A stretch of 64,000 nt of DNA from Daphnia pulex (taxonomy: Eukaryota; Arthropoda; Branchiopoda; Diplostraca; Daphniidae), in the NCBI RefSeq assembly GCF_021134715.1, contig NC_060018.1, positions 6,961,501 to 7,025,500 on the forward strand, given 5' to 3'. The notes beneath the pieces were generated by a model. That model was not told the DNA's origin and made no database searches. It saw only the letters and a program-made list of their open reading frames with translations. The position numbers were made by a program, and so were the translations under genes. Position 1 is the stretch's first letter. Each line of letters starts with the position of its first letter. Shown here piece after piece: positions 36,745-48,841 of this stretch.

Positions 36745-37671
36745 CAGAAATCTTCCAATCGATTAAGAAAAGTCTTGATTGTTGAGCATCGTTCTTTTCC
36801 GTTTATAGGACTGATCTACAATACAATGGCCATAAACAGCCAATTATTGTTAAATTCTATATTTTTATTTTATTTCCTTTCTTTCTTTTTTTTTAAAGTA
36901 GACTCCACTTTTAAATAATATGTATCCTGGCAACCTTCACCAGAACGTATTTTTTACCAGGGATGAAAGCGCAACAACACTAGTATTGTAAGTAAGTTGT
37001 GTATTCGTATATATACGAAACCTGTACTATGGGTTAATTGAATTTGAAATTCGATAAAAGTTAATTTTATTAGTCAAGTTGCAATTAAACAGGTTACAGG
37101 GCTATATATAATAAATCATGCGATTTTATAGAAGTTTTAGCGTTTTAATTGAAAAAGAAATATTCTTAATCGGCCTGGATTTCTGGAACATTATTTTCCC
37201 TATTAAAAAGGCTATAATTTTGACTTTTGACAAATAAATAATAAACAAAGAAATTTTTTTTTTTTAAATAAACAATAAGAAAAACGGTAGAATTATTATG
37301 TGATAATATACAAATGTATATCGGCTTGTCTTAGATCGTAACAGACTAACAGATAACAATGCAATCCAGACCGAAATATTGACTGATGGTAAACAGTGGC
37401 TTAAGCTGCCATGGGTGTTTTGACGTCAGAGCTGACGTACTGTCTTTACTTAATTCATGGAGGCGTGATATTATTGACTAAATACATTTGTGACAGAAGT
37501 ATTGTAGAAAGCTGGAGATTACATAGGATTGAAATAAATAATGTAGATACCAGTCATAATTCTACATGATAAAAAATGGCTCGTCAGTCTTCTATCCTGT
37601 GGTTGGGAGTTAGACGGAAACATTTTGCATTCGATACATAGTCAACGTCAACGTACATTGTATTATATCCA
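36745..37671. other. intergenic spacer Notchless to Vps62-like gene
   Basis: About 930 bp of AT-rich sequence on a boundary between two genes on the same strand. A T-run at about 36880-36895 and scattered ATAAATA words fit 3' processing of Notchless. The last 200 bases would hold the next promoter. No further gene seen. Confidence 0.5.
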
Positions 37672-39526
37672 ATGCATCAACAAGGGAAAAATATACGAAA
37701 ATGGTTTCACCTTTTCGTCTTCGTCTGTGGATTGATTGCGCATCCTTCTGAATCGATAACACCCGAAGGTAAACACACGCGTACGATGGAATTTAGTAAA
37801 ATTAAGACAATTTATTTTGTCCAAGGAATGGAATCGGGATTTTTCTCTAGCTAATCAACGTCTTATCCTACTACAGCTTATAATATATTTTTATTTATTT
37901 AGTCGAACAACTTATCCGATCGTGGTCTCCTTTGATTTGGCTACACAGCGAAGAAAGTTTTCTACCTAGCACAGTGGAGTTTTTTTTGCCCGAAGTTACA
38001 ATTCAAGATGAGGAAGGTACAATTATCCAAGACTATGTAACCCCCGAAACTCTGATTGGCGGAGAAAACAGCTCAGTGTTACACATGCAAACACGCGAAC
38101 CTTTGGGTACGACTATTTGAATAGTATTTTTATAGGTTTTAGTAATTATCTCCTATTCTATCAAATTATTCCCCATTGGGGTTGGAAATTTTACAAAGAT
38201 AGATTGCCCCGCTTGTTACAACCTGGATGTATTTTTCGGCCAGTCGATCGAGATGGGAGGCGTGCCTGTCTACACAATCTACCGCGAATACGACGATGCA
38301 TTTAATACCCTCGATGTCTCTTATTTCGCGTTTTACCCGTATAATCGTGGAAAGGATGCGTGTGTAGGTAGGGTATTTACCTATTTGATGAATATTCTTG
38401 CGTAAAAAGCTTTCCACAACTGTAAAATTCCTTATAACAAATTACAGGTGTCCCAGTTAACGGAAGTTGTGTAGGAGCAGAGAAAAATCTTGGAAATCAC
38501 GTGGGTGACTGGGAACATAATGCTCTGCGTTTTAGAGTTAGCTATTTTTACATGCGTAAAAATAAAAATAATGAAAACTAATCTTTGCAATTTCCCCTCG
38601 AAGAATGGAAAGCCGTATATGATTCACCTTAACGTTCATAGCTTCGGTGCTTATTATACTTGGAATGAAACTACAAACAATTTTCAGTTCTTTGTTGGGG
38701 AAGAAGTTCGAGCTGCGGTATGAATATCTTTTCCTTAACGTTTGTGATGCAAATGACAAATAGTTTTTTGTGGAGAGTAGGTTGGTCGGGATTACAATGA
38801 CGAACCTTCTGAAATGGAAGGAAGGTATGAACCACAGTATCCGCAAACAGTTGAACTTATTGGAACTCATCCCGTTGTGTACAGTGCTAATGGTTCACAC
38901 GGTCTCTGGGGATCAGCAGGTCTATAGATAATTTCATATTAATCTCTCGCCTTATTTTAAACGATTGTTTACCAATATTGATGTGGTATTAGATGTACAC
39001 ACTTACGTCCCTGGCCTGCCTCTTCAGGATTTCACAGACGAAGGAAAGCATATATATTCAAAAATAATCTAACAATATTGATTTTTAAAAAACTGTTAAA
39101 TGAAGTTTTTATGGACCTGCAGGAATGGCTTGGACAACGTGGGATAACCTTATTATAATTCCATGGTTGCCCAGCAATATAAGGTGTGTCCATTTTTTAT
39201 CAAATAATTTATCTTCCTACGGTTACATTCGGGTTAGTCGGGTTAAAATGATACATCATTGAGAACTAAATTATTTGTTGCAGCTATGAAGGAAATTTAA
39301 ATTGGTTAAATTTCCTCGGGGACTGGGGTAACAGCGCAGAAGGGTGTGAATACGAAATCGTGACAGGTAATAAAAAATGGAAATATGGCATAATAACATT
39401 ATCACTGAAAATTTTATTGTATTTTGTGAAATAGGTGAATGTGAACTTGGCTCGGGGCCAAGTGGTCCGAGAAGCAAAGTAGATTTCCCAGATCCGGAGC
39501 CTAAAACTTCTATGCAAAACTACTGA
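37672..39526 (+). CDS. Vps62-family (DUF946-like) secreted protein
   Basis: Ten exons (37672-37768, 37903-38106, 38203-38367, 38448-38536, 38604-38717, 38781-38919, 38993-39043, 39123-39183, 39284-39366, 39435-39526) give 364 aa. A hydrophobic segment WFHLFVFVCGLIAHP near the N-terminus looks like a signal peptide. The family blocks are SPLIWLHSEESFLPS, VSYFAFYPYNRG, HVGDWEHN, HLNVHSFG, and SHGLWGSAGLHTYV with the closing GDWGN. In the Vps62 family the GDWEH and HG motifs form a metal- or ligand-binding beta domain, whose function is poorly known. Six to eight Cys fit secretion. One intron (39044-39122) lacks a GT or GC donor; see Findings. Confidence 0.8.
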
Positions 39527-39938
39527 TGGTTACAACAGAAATTTTGAAACAGAAACTTCCTTTACACGAAGCGTTTAGACCCCACTTTACTTTGTCACCC
39601 AGCAAATGTAAAGAAAAAATATATATTTAGAACGTTAAATTTAGAACGTTAAACAATGTCTTCCGTTACTTTTTACAGCAAGCATTGGCATTTGGTTAAG
39701 AATTTTTACCACTCTGTTTTTACTGCTTTTTCTGTTTTTAAAAATGGCGCCTTGGTGCGCCCGAGTACATAAACGTTATCTGGCGTCGTTGCATTTCATT
39801 CGAAGAAGAAGAAAAAAAATAAATCAGACAACGTTCTGTTGAGTCAGTAGAGTGTTGACTGCTGTTGAGCAGAAGTGTCCGTTTTTAAAACTGTGTTTGA
39901 GTGTGGCTGTGTGTTTTGGGAAACATACTTTTTTTCCA
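39527..39938. other. spacer upstream of the RAP1-like gene
   Basis: 412 bp with the short 3' end of the Vps62-like gene (A-rich at 39610-39625) and the promoter and leader of the RAP1-like gene. No TATA box, no further gene. Confidence 0.5.
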
Positions 39939-42900
39939 ATGGCTGAGGATATAGAAATGGAAGATGAAAACTTCCTTGAACTAATATTAAGCAATCTGTT
40001 TAGAAAAGATTCAAATGGTGAGGCAATCGACTTCTATTTAAGACGAACTCGGTTAGGTCGTCAGGACAACGTAGAAAAAGAAGAAAAGTTTAAGAAACTA
40101 AAAGAACAAATTAAGGTAGTGGAATAACATTTATATAGCTAGCATGATATTATACAAAATAATTTGTTCTTGTGAAAACAGAAATGTGGAGGACATCTTG
40201 GGGAGGAACCTAGAGGTTGTCATGCCATAGAGCTTGTGTTTCCTGAATATATTACAGACATTGATGGAATCGATTCTGACCTTTTTAAAGCTGAGTACAT
40301 AGAAGAATGCATGAAGTGTGGAGATCTTCTTGATCTGGAGCAATTCAGGTAAGTGCTTCCCATGTCAAAGACAGAATAGTTGATACAACATGATTTAATG
40401 AACAAAAATTATAGGCTCGGCAAGTCACCTTATAGTTCAATCAACATCAACATGATTATGAAAGGATATGAAACATGGGACTCTGTATCAAGAACTAGGT
40501 ATTATTGATTCAAAATAGTAAAATACCCAGTACTTAAGTGTTGCTATGAAATAATGCTCTCTTTTTCCTCGTTATTTATTATAAAGTCCTCAGAAAGGCA
40601 GAAAGCTTCCAGACTTTGGATTACCTCTCCAAACCTCTCCAGAAAAATTCAAAAGCAACAACCCAGGAAAAAAGTAATAAGGAAAATTTCCCTTTTTAAA
40701 TTGCTTGATAAATTTACTTAAGAAATCTTTTCTTATAGGAGTCGCCGTGTTGAGTATTCCATTGAAGAAGATTTGGCAATCTTGAGGTTTTTGCTGGCAA
40801 ATAACTTGTATGATAAAGTAGGAGGGAACGCTACATGGAAAATAGTTCATAGAGTAGGTTTGCTCATCAAAATTAAAGCATAAAATGAAGCTTATTTTAT
40901 TTCTTGTTTTGTAGACATTTCCTAACCATTCCTATCAGTCATTACACAACCGATTTCGCCGCTTTATCCTCCCCAACCTCAAGAAATATAAAGGTCTCAC
41001 GAATAGTGAACGTAATCTTTTCAGTCGGGTTTCGTTCAGTGGTAACTCATCCGCATCTTCACCAGATAAATCCGTAGAGGTGAGCAATCAGAAACTATCG
41101 TATTTTTCTTCAAATTTAACATATGAAAGTTCAACCACGTTTCAGATCGAGAATGGTAGTATTTCGTCATGCAGTGTGAGTCCAAAGAAACCTACGACAA
41201 TTGATAAGGTCGCTTCTGTAGATGAGCAAGAATCACCTAATATTAGTCTTTCATCTGTCAGAGAAAAAATAAATCAGACAAATGAAACGGTCATAGTCGA
41301 TGAACTCATCACGAGAGGGAAAAAACATGTTTCATCGAGCAAAGTAAGTACATTTTGTCTTAGATCGATTGGTTCTTAATCTAAACTTATTTTTGATTTT
41401 CATTCGCTTTTCAGGTGGAAGAAATGGTGCATTTACAAATAACTGAGGAAATAACCAAGGAAGAGAACAATCCTCTACAAATAACTGAGGAAATAAACAA
41501 GGAAGAGAACAATCCTCTGACCCCCAGTTGTCTGGCGATGATACTAAACAATCTTTTTCGGAAGGAATCAAACGGTGACCCCATCGAATTTTATATGCGC
41601 CGAACTCGTTCTTGTCACCATGAGAACAATTTGGAATTGGAAGGCAAATGTAGTAAATTGAAAGAACAAATTGAGGTTCGTTTTACACACGATAGATATT
41701 ATTCCAGTTTTCGAGGAATTCATTTCTTATTCACATATTGTTGTTTAGAAATGCGGAGGGAATTTCGGGGAGACGCCTCATAGCTGCCACTCCATAGAAC
41801 TTGTCTTTCCTGAAGTGATTGAGGACATCGATGAAATTGATTCTGACGTTTTTAAAGCTGAATACGTAGAAGAATGCATCAAGTGTGGAGATCTTCTTGA
41901 CTTGGAAAATTTCAGGTAAGGTTGTTATTTTAAGCCTAACGATTAATTGCGCGAAATGATAAATAATAATTGTTTTTTCTAAAAATTTGTTCAGACTGGG
42001 CAAGTCACCCTATGATGGTTCAATAAACATCAATAACATATTGAAAGGACATGATTCGTGGGAAGCTGTAACACGAACCTCTCCTCGAAAAGGCAAAAAA
42101 CTACTACATTCGGGTTCATCTTCCGAAAAAGTTGAAAGTTGCTCTTCTGGAAAAAAGTTTGCTTAGTATGTCTATTTTTAGGTATTTCTGAAATAACTAT
42201 ATGAATTATTTCTTTAGGATACTTGTTGAATACTCCATCGAAGAAGATTTGGCTATTTTAAAGTGTTTGCTTTACAAAAATTTGCATGATAAAGTTGAAC
42301 GAAACACTACTTGGAAAATAGTTAATCGTGTAAGTTTAATGGAGAGATAATTTTGATTACGGGAAATAATTGTGTAATTCAAAAATGTTTTTTTTTTCTA
42401 TTTTTGTAGGAGTTTCACAAGCACTCATTGCAATCTTTACAAAATCGATTTCGCCAGTTTATTCTTCCAAATCTCGACACCTACAAGGGTTTGACGAAAA
42501 GTGAACGCAACCTTTTTAGTCGCTCGATGAATGAAAACTCACGTTCGTCCTCGTCAGAAAGAAAGAAACTGGTATTTAGTGAAGCTTAAGTAAATTTTTT
42601 ATATTGTTTGCAAATATTCTTTTTAATGATTTGCAGTCCATGAGCCAAAATGAATCCTCAACGGCTGATGAAATTAGTGATTCTGAACCGAACGTGGTAA
42701 AACTTTTTTATTTATTTTTTCGTACCTTTTAAGTTATGAATTCCACTGTGATGGTTAGGTATCGATGCCATCACCAACAAAAGTTAAGACATCATCACCG
42801 AGGGTCATAGCAGAAAGTAGTCTTTCTGGCAGCGACTTGGAAGATTTGGAATCTGTAAAATCATTGAGGGTGAGGGAAATCACCCCAAAACGCGCTGGGT

Positions 42901-45218
42901 AAGCTGATACAGAACAAATAGAGAACAGTAGTTACATCCTCTTACTTTTAAAAATTTGTCTATAAAATATTTATATTCAGAGATTTTTCTGTCGAACTGG
43001 ATAAATGTATTCTTCAATACATAATTCTCAACAAGAGATATTCTGACATATCTGGGAGGAAACTTTGGATGGATATTCAAGGATCATGTTTCAAAAGTAA
43101 AATTTAAAAAAAATTATACACTTTGTTTGTTTGTTTGTTTTTTTAATTTAAAAAACCTATTTGCATCCCCTAGCTACAGGACAGGACTGGAAATCTATTA
43201 AGCGTCGGTTTCATGACGTTATCCTAAAAGACTTAGAATCTAAGGAGTACGCTCTCGAAAAAAACGTAATTCAGAGATTCCGTTCCAATGAGTCGTCTTC
43301 CTCAAGCGAGCGGGATAGTGATATCGACGAGGACAAATTGGTGGCTACATCTTCTGTGAAACCGCAAAAATCTGTGTATGTTTTGGTAGTCTTTAATAGG
43401 AAGACATTTAACGTAATCAGTCCTGTTCATGGTTACCAGGCCCAGGTTGTACACTTTAGAAGAAGACAAGTTAATCATTGACTACATCGCCAAGACAAAC
43501 AGATACGAGGAAGTACGAGGAAAGAAGTTATGGGTTGACATCCAAGATAAGATTTTACATAGTAGGTAATTCAATTTATTATCCTTACTCCCGTTCCTTA
43601 AAATATTTTTAAATCCTAGAGTACAATCGTTCGTGGGAATCGGCTAAAAATCGTTTTCTTCGAAACATCTTTAAAAATCTGGGCAAATTTAACCTTAGTC
43701 CAGATATTGTCAAAAAGTTTAAACACGGAGCGGTTGTTGAAAGTAAATTATTCAAATTATTTTAACCACAATGAGTCTGATGATGTTTTGATTGGATTTG
43801 TAGGAAATTTAGGTGGATGTCAAGGTGGTTTTCTTGATAAAAAAAGTGAGAGAAGCGGTTCTAGTAAAAGTATTAGCACTTCTAAAATTACAAATTTAGT
43901 TACATTCTATTAATGTCCATGTATTTTTCAGAAAAAAGAAACGTAGTTGAGGTAGAATCGGAAGAGGAAGAACTTCCTAAACATCCGGCGTTAGCCACCA
44001 ACAAAATTCCAACACCGGTAATGGATATGAACATTCGTCATGTTTGAATAGTGTAAAGTTGTGCTCAATCAATTTTTCAATTTTTATTTTTTAGTCGAAG
44101 AAGCAGAAGCGTCAACTATTTAAACAGCCTGTCATCCCTCTTCCGATTGTGTTTTCTCCTCATCCTGCTCCTTCAAGAGTTAACAAAAAAGTGTGTATTT
44201 TAGAATGATATCTAGGCCAGCTCATGGTTGAAAAAGAATTAATTATAGTATTTTTTAAAATTCTTCCGAAAGCAACTTTATATTTTTTTACTTCAAAGAC
44301 AATTTTAATTGATTTCTTTATACTCGTTTAACATATTGCCTACTATTTAAATTCATTATCAATCTATTCGTAATATAGCGACAGGTTGAATCGAAACCAA
44401 ATGAAAAGAAAGAAGATTCGGAAACTGGGGTTGACAAAATGAAGTCAAAGGAAGCTGTTTCTAATCTTGCTACATCACCAACGAAACCTGACGTCCTGAC
44501 GGAAGCCGTTCCAGCTTTAGTTACTACATCTCCTGTTCCTGAAGCTTCTTCTAATTGTCCACTACCTAAACCATTGCGTTCGGCGCCTTCCGTGCAATGT
44601 TCTGTGGTGGTCAAGCGATTGACACAACAAGAATTGGAAAAATATGGTTGCAAAATCAGTTTCACCCACAAGAATTCGTCCTCTACCCACGTTCAACCAT
44701 CGCCCACGCTTCCACCCCTTGTGATTCCTCCAGGCACACTTCCGCCAGAAAGTCCAGCAACGACCTCGCGCTTTACGGTGGAGATATCTCCTTGCCTCCT
44801 TGCCGCTAGATTGAATGCTGCCGGATCATCTGTACCATCCATTGGATCAGCAAACCGTGAAACAGTATTGCTACCATTACCATCGCCTTTGTCTCGAAAA
44901 TCCATAAGGAAAAGCGACCATCCGAGATCAACGAAATCAAAAGATGACGTCGATGAAGTGTCTTCTCCTGAGGCAACAACGAGAATGTCATCGGAGGATT
45001 CACCGCTCTCAGCAACATCTTCGACGACCACAGAAGAAAATTGTAACATCTATGACGAAATAAATAATGAAGCTGACTTAGCTACTGAGGTGGATTCATC
45101 AGTGCCAACAAATCCCCGCAATCTTCCGTTTCAGACAAAAATTCCGAACGAAAATTTAGCAAGATTGATAAAAGACGACCAGTCAAGTGATGGCTACCAT
45201 ACTCCCGTCGAGGGTTAA
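39939..45218 (+). CDS. RAP1-like (TERF2IP-like) protein with duplicated BRCT-Myb modules
   Basis: Twenty-one exons, all in phase, give about 1249 aa: 39939-40115, 40182-40348, 40415-40498, 40587-40673, 40739-40853, 40915-41343, 41415-41675, 41749-41915, 41995-42156, 42218-42329, 42410-42571, 42637-42696, 42759-42898, 42981-43096, 43174-43375, 43440-43561, 43620-43742, 43804-43845, 43932-44017, 44095-44190, 44379-45218. Module 1: a RAP1-type BRCT-like domain (LFRKDSNGEAIDFYLRR; ECMKCGDLLDLEQFRLG) and a Myb domain (VEYSIEEDLAILRFLL; NATWKIVHR; QSLHNRFRRFILP). Module 2 (about residues 388-640) repeats both. Two more Myb-like domains follow (about 708-775 and 814-885). A Ser/Pro-rich tail ends the protein. 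BRCT-Myb order and motif fit the shelterin subunit RAP1; I see no RAP1 C-terminal domain. Confidence 0.75.
41433..41516 (+). repeat. 42-bp tandem repeat in the RAP1-like gene
   Basis: Two 42-bp units at 41433-41474 and 41475-41516 code LQITEEITKEENNP and LQITEEINKEENNP. They sit in the linker between the first and second BRCT-Myb modules and are nearly identical, so recent. Confidence 0.9.
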
Positions 45219-46155
45219 CTTTGTCCTCCCAATCTAAAATATTTTCCATGAATTTTTTTTTTAAATCGGCGCTCTTCATATTTCAGAAAAATACATACTT
45301 ATAACTGCATGTTTTGAAATGTGTGACAAGGGTGAAAAGTGGAGTGAAAACGTGGAAAAAAAATTGTTTAATTGTATATATTTATTTTAAATTGAAGTAT
45401 TCACCAAGGATCAATAAATTGTTTACAGTTAGGAATTTCTCACACATCTATGTCTAATTTACTGACGTTTTATTAAATTGTGGCTTTGCTGTCGATACAT
45501 CGGTTCATTCATTAATTTGAAGTTCACTCATTGAAAAACTCGCTCATTTTCGGTCTGATTTAAGTGCAAAACGCAGACAAACTTCCGTTAGAACTGGGAA
45601 GCGGTGATGTTTCCTTATCCGAAGCTCATTAAATTATCCAATTACGAATTTACTATGGAAGTGCTTATTGCAAAATAATATAGTTGGATTGCAGCTTCCT
45701 TCTCTGCTGGTTTATTGGTCATCATGACTGCAAATTTATTGTAAAGAGCTATAAGTAATGTCAGCTCTTCCATTTTGACACATCAGGAAAATGACGATTT
45801 GACGCATTGTTGCGCTTTCAATTTTGGTTGGCTTTTATTGTGTTTTCCGCATTCTTGCATTGGGTGTGTTCCGCGGTTTTTATAAAAAGGAAATCACTCA
45901 CAGTATTTTTTGTTTGAATTCACGACCACCGATTCACTAGCGGTGCGCAATTTTATTGTCAAGAAGAAATAACGCTTGTAAAAATTTCACTTCGCAAATA
46001 GCTTGTGCACTCACCATGAAGCAATAGTAATCTAAAATCACTACATAGCCGAAATATAGAGCAATCCATCATTAATGAAAACATTCAACAAAGCAGAAGG
46101 CTTACATGTAGCAAAGTTAGTAGGTATTGGTCTCTTGAATTATGATTCTCGTAAC
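45219..46155. other. convergent spacer, RAP1-like gene / receptor gene
   Basis: About 940 bp between the 3' ends of two convergent genes. AT-rich, no coding frame of note, no RNA gene seen. Confidence 0.55.
45413..45418 (+). terminator. polyadenylation signal, RAP1-like gene
   Basis: AATAAA 195 bases after the stop codon, followed by a TGTTTACAG stretch and T-rich sequence. Confidence 0.5.
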
Positions 46156-48757
46156 TCAACCTAGGAAACTTATAACGTGGAAGGCAATAAAAGAGAAGTA
46201 AATGAACAACATGATACGTTCCAAAGCTACGCTAATGTTGGTCCAAGCTTGTTTAATCTCAATTTCTTGAGATTCGCCGTCATCGTGAACAAATTGTTGC
46301 GATACTTTCTCAGTGAGCTCCTTCGCTACTAAAAGGTTATTGCTGGTGTACTATAAAAATGATATTTAAAAAATAATAATTAGTTATCGTTATAACAAAC
46401 CAGATAAAGAAAATGAGCATTGAGCAATAGTTATTATACCTTATGTGAGACCCCAAGGATAGTCCCAATACGGCCTGATAAACAGCTTCGGATGAAAGTC
46501 GGTGGCGATACTGATTTCGAAAGCCGTGTCCAGCGTAGAGAGAGAATGGTGGATAGGATGGAAGATATCACCACGACCAAAGACCCATTATAAAAGGAAA
46601 CTATCCCAATCAAATAAAATTAAAATTAAGATTTAAATACGGCAGGATAATTTGGAATTTTAAGTGAATTACCAATCAATGGCGTATTTTCATTTCCAGC
46701 CGGAAGTACCGTTTTAAAGTACAACAGGTAACCACACAATAGGGCCAAATTGAAAACTCCCACAATCAGTTTTGCATCCATCGCCGGCGGAATGAAGAAA
46801 GTTGCCAAGATTAGAACCATGATGACTAAAGAGAATAGAATAAACATTAATGCTATGCGACATAACACAAAAGGAGTAAAGGAATCAATGTATGAACCTA
46901 TGGTAGGTATAGTGATGGTCGTCGATAGAGACCTTTGAATGGTAAACTTCATGACCAACGATTGGTAGGGTTCGGTGCAGCAGTCGTATTTTTTAACTTC
47001 AACACTAACTTGCGTGGACTTAATATTCCATTCGGACATTCTTTTGTTTATCAGTTCTCTGATATCCACCTTTAAAATAATACACAATTTGAATATGAAA
47101 TTATTCTTCGGAGTATTGTATGATGATGCGCACACTGTACCGTTGTCTCATTGTTCGTTGGACTAATGTTGATTTTAAGCGCATTGTACGTCCATGAGCC
47201 AATTTTCGTTGTACATGTGACGCTATCGAACGGATAATAAGTGGCATCAGGGGTGCAGATGGAAACCATATTGCTCATGGGAACCCAAATAACGGTACCG
47301 TCGTTACTTATTAGAACATCATTCGGTGCAAAAGAACGCTCTTTGGATAGTAATCCATAGGAATTGTAAACCTTAATTTAAAAAAAATACGTATTTTAAT
47401 ATTAAAATCTGTAGTAATTAGTTAAAGTTGAAATTAGCTTGAAAGACAAATAAAATATAAATTAACTCACCTCAAAATCAGGCTTCCATATTTTCTCATT
47501 GGGCAAGTGGATGGTCGTTAGTCCTTCATATTCCGCAGGAGACCACATGAAACGAGGATCTTTCCAACTCTACAGAAACAACCAGAAGAACAAAACAATA
47601 ATTAAGCAAATCTGTAAAGCTTCTTGTTTAGCAATCTTGTTAAATGATCATGTTAAATAATCGCATTTAAACAGAACAAAAATTACGAACAACTATGATT
47701 CTTAAAATAACTTAATTGCACAACAATTTAAACTAAAAGCTTTTGAATAATTTTCATCTTTTAAAATCTTGAATAATACCATTAAAAAAAATCCGATGGC
47801 AGAGAAGCGGGATTGCAATTCATCCTAAAATAAAAAAATCGAAAAGAAAATATTTTCATTATCTTCATTCATGTATAAAAGATTTACGAAATTAAAGCTG
47901 GTAAGTCTCATTGAAAGTTCGACATTAAGCGCATCTGTGTGATTTATCACGGGCCGGATTTGATTGTTGTAAGAGCGTAGGAGATTAACGTGAAGCTTTT
48001 CAATAACGTTGAAGTATTCAGCTTCTGCAGCAGCGGATGGCTGCCATGCTAAACAGAATACAAAATTTTAATTAGATAGAATCATTTCAGTTTCGGGATT
48101 GAAAAAATTACATTCACGCAACTTTACGGAGAACTTCAATATCGTTGTATGCTACTATTAGAAATTCTTATTCTGTATGGTAAACTAAAGACAGAACTTA
48201 GAACCGATAAAAGAGTAACCGTTAAGATTATTATTATCCGCTCACGTACTAAATACATAAATTATGTTGTTATATTTAGTACACCTGAATAGCCAGCCAA
48301 GAGACGCAGCAGTTTGAAAAGTAAAGCTTAGTTACTGCTTAATGGAATTCAAATGACCTTGACACGTGCTTATAGTTTGGAGGATCTTGGGGTTTTACCA
48401 AGGGTTTTACGTGACTGGCGGTTACATTATTTACTATACTATAGTTAACAATAAAAATATGCTTCAATTGCAAAATGACGCTTCATCTATCTGCTAGTTA
48501 TTACTTAAATACTTTTTTTTCAGCGCTGATAATAGGAGTGTGGGCCTCAAAAAGTTAAAACCGTGCCGAGCGATTTTTTTTTTGTCTTTTTAAATCTACC
48601 AAAATATTAGGCTGTCCTTATAGAAATGACAAAATACACGTAAAGTGGTACTTAAATATCAATTTTGTGGAATTACTTTCAGTAAGGTGAAGCTATACTT
48701 ACTTAAAACAACGGCGAGGAATAGGCAGTGATTGATAAAGAATAGCACACGAGACAT
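46156..48757 (-). CDS. nicotinic acetylcholine receptor-like subunit
   Basis: Eight exons (48703-48757, 47888-48048, 47780-47824, 47471-47569, 47141-47371, 46673-47069, 46440-46600, 46156-46350) give 447 aa. A signal peptide (FFINHCLFLAVVLS) is followed by the ligand-binding domain with the LMSWKDPRFMW loop, IWKPDFE (WxPD motif), the 13-residue Cys-loop starting CTPDATYYPF and the vicinal cysteines YDCCTEPY of an alpha-type C loop. Four membrane helices follow: M1 (CRIALMFILFSLVIMVLIL), M2 (LIVGVFNLALLCGYLLYF), M3 (VVVISSILSTILSL) and M4 (IMLFIYFSFIAFHVISFL). The M3-M4 loop is short. The M2 border reads AMDAK rather than the usual GEK. A divergent member of the arthropod nAChR-like group; ligand unknown. 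Confidence 0.85.
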
Positions 48758-48833
48758 CCTCGTGAGAGCTCCTGTTGAACGTTGAGATTTCAATGCTGTT
48801 GGGTGAGTGAAGAGATGATGGCTGATGTCCCAG

Positions 48834-48841
48834 TTTATATA
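48834..48841 (-). promoter_or_regulatory. candidate TATA box of the receptor gene
   Basis: TATATAAA on the minus strand about 80 bases before the start codon at 48757. It leaves room for a start site some 30 bases downstream and a short leader of about 50 bases. Confidence 0.45.

Noticed and set aside
41332-41571. Minus-strand frame with repeated LPCLFPQLFVEDCS-like units
   Set aside because: It is the antisense of the 42-bp coding repeat of the RAP1-like gene.
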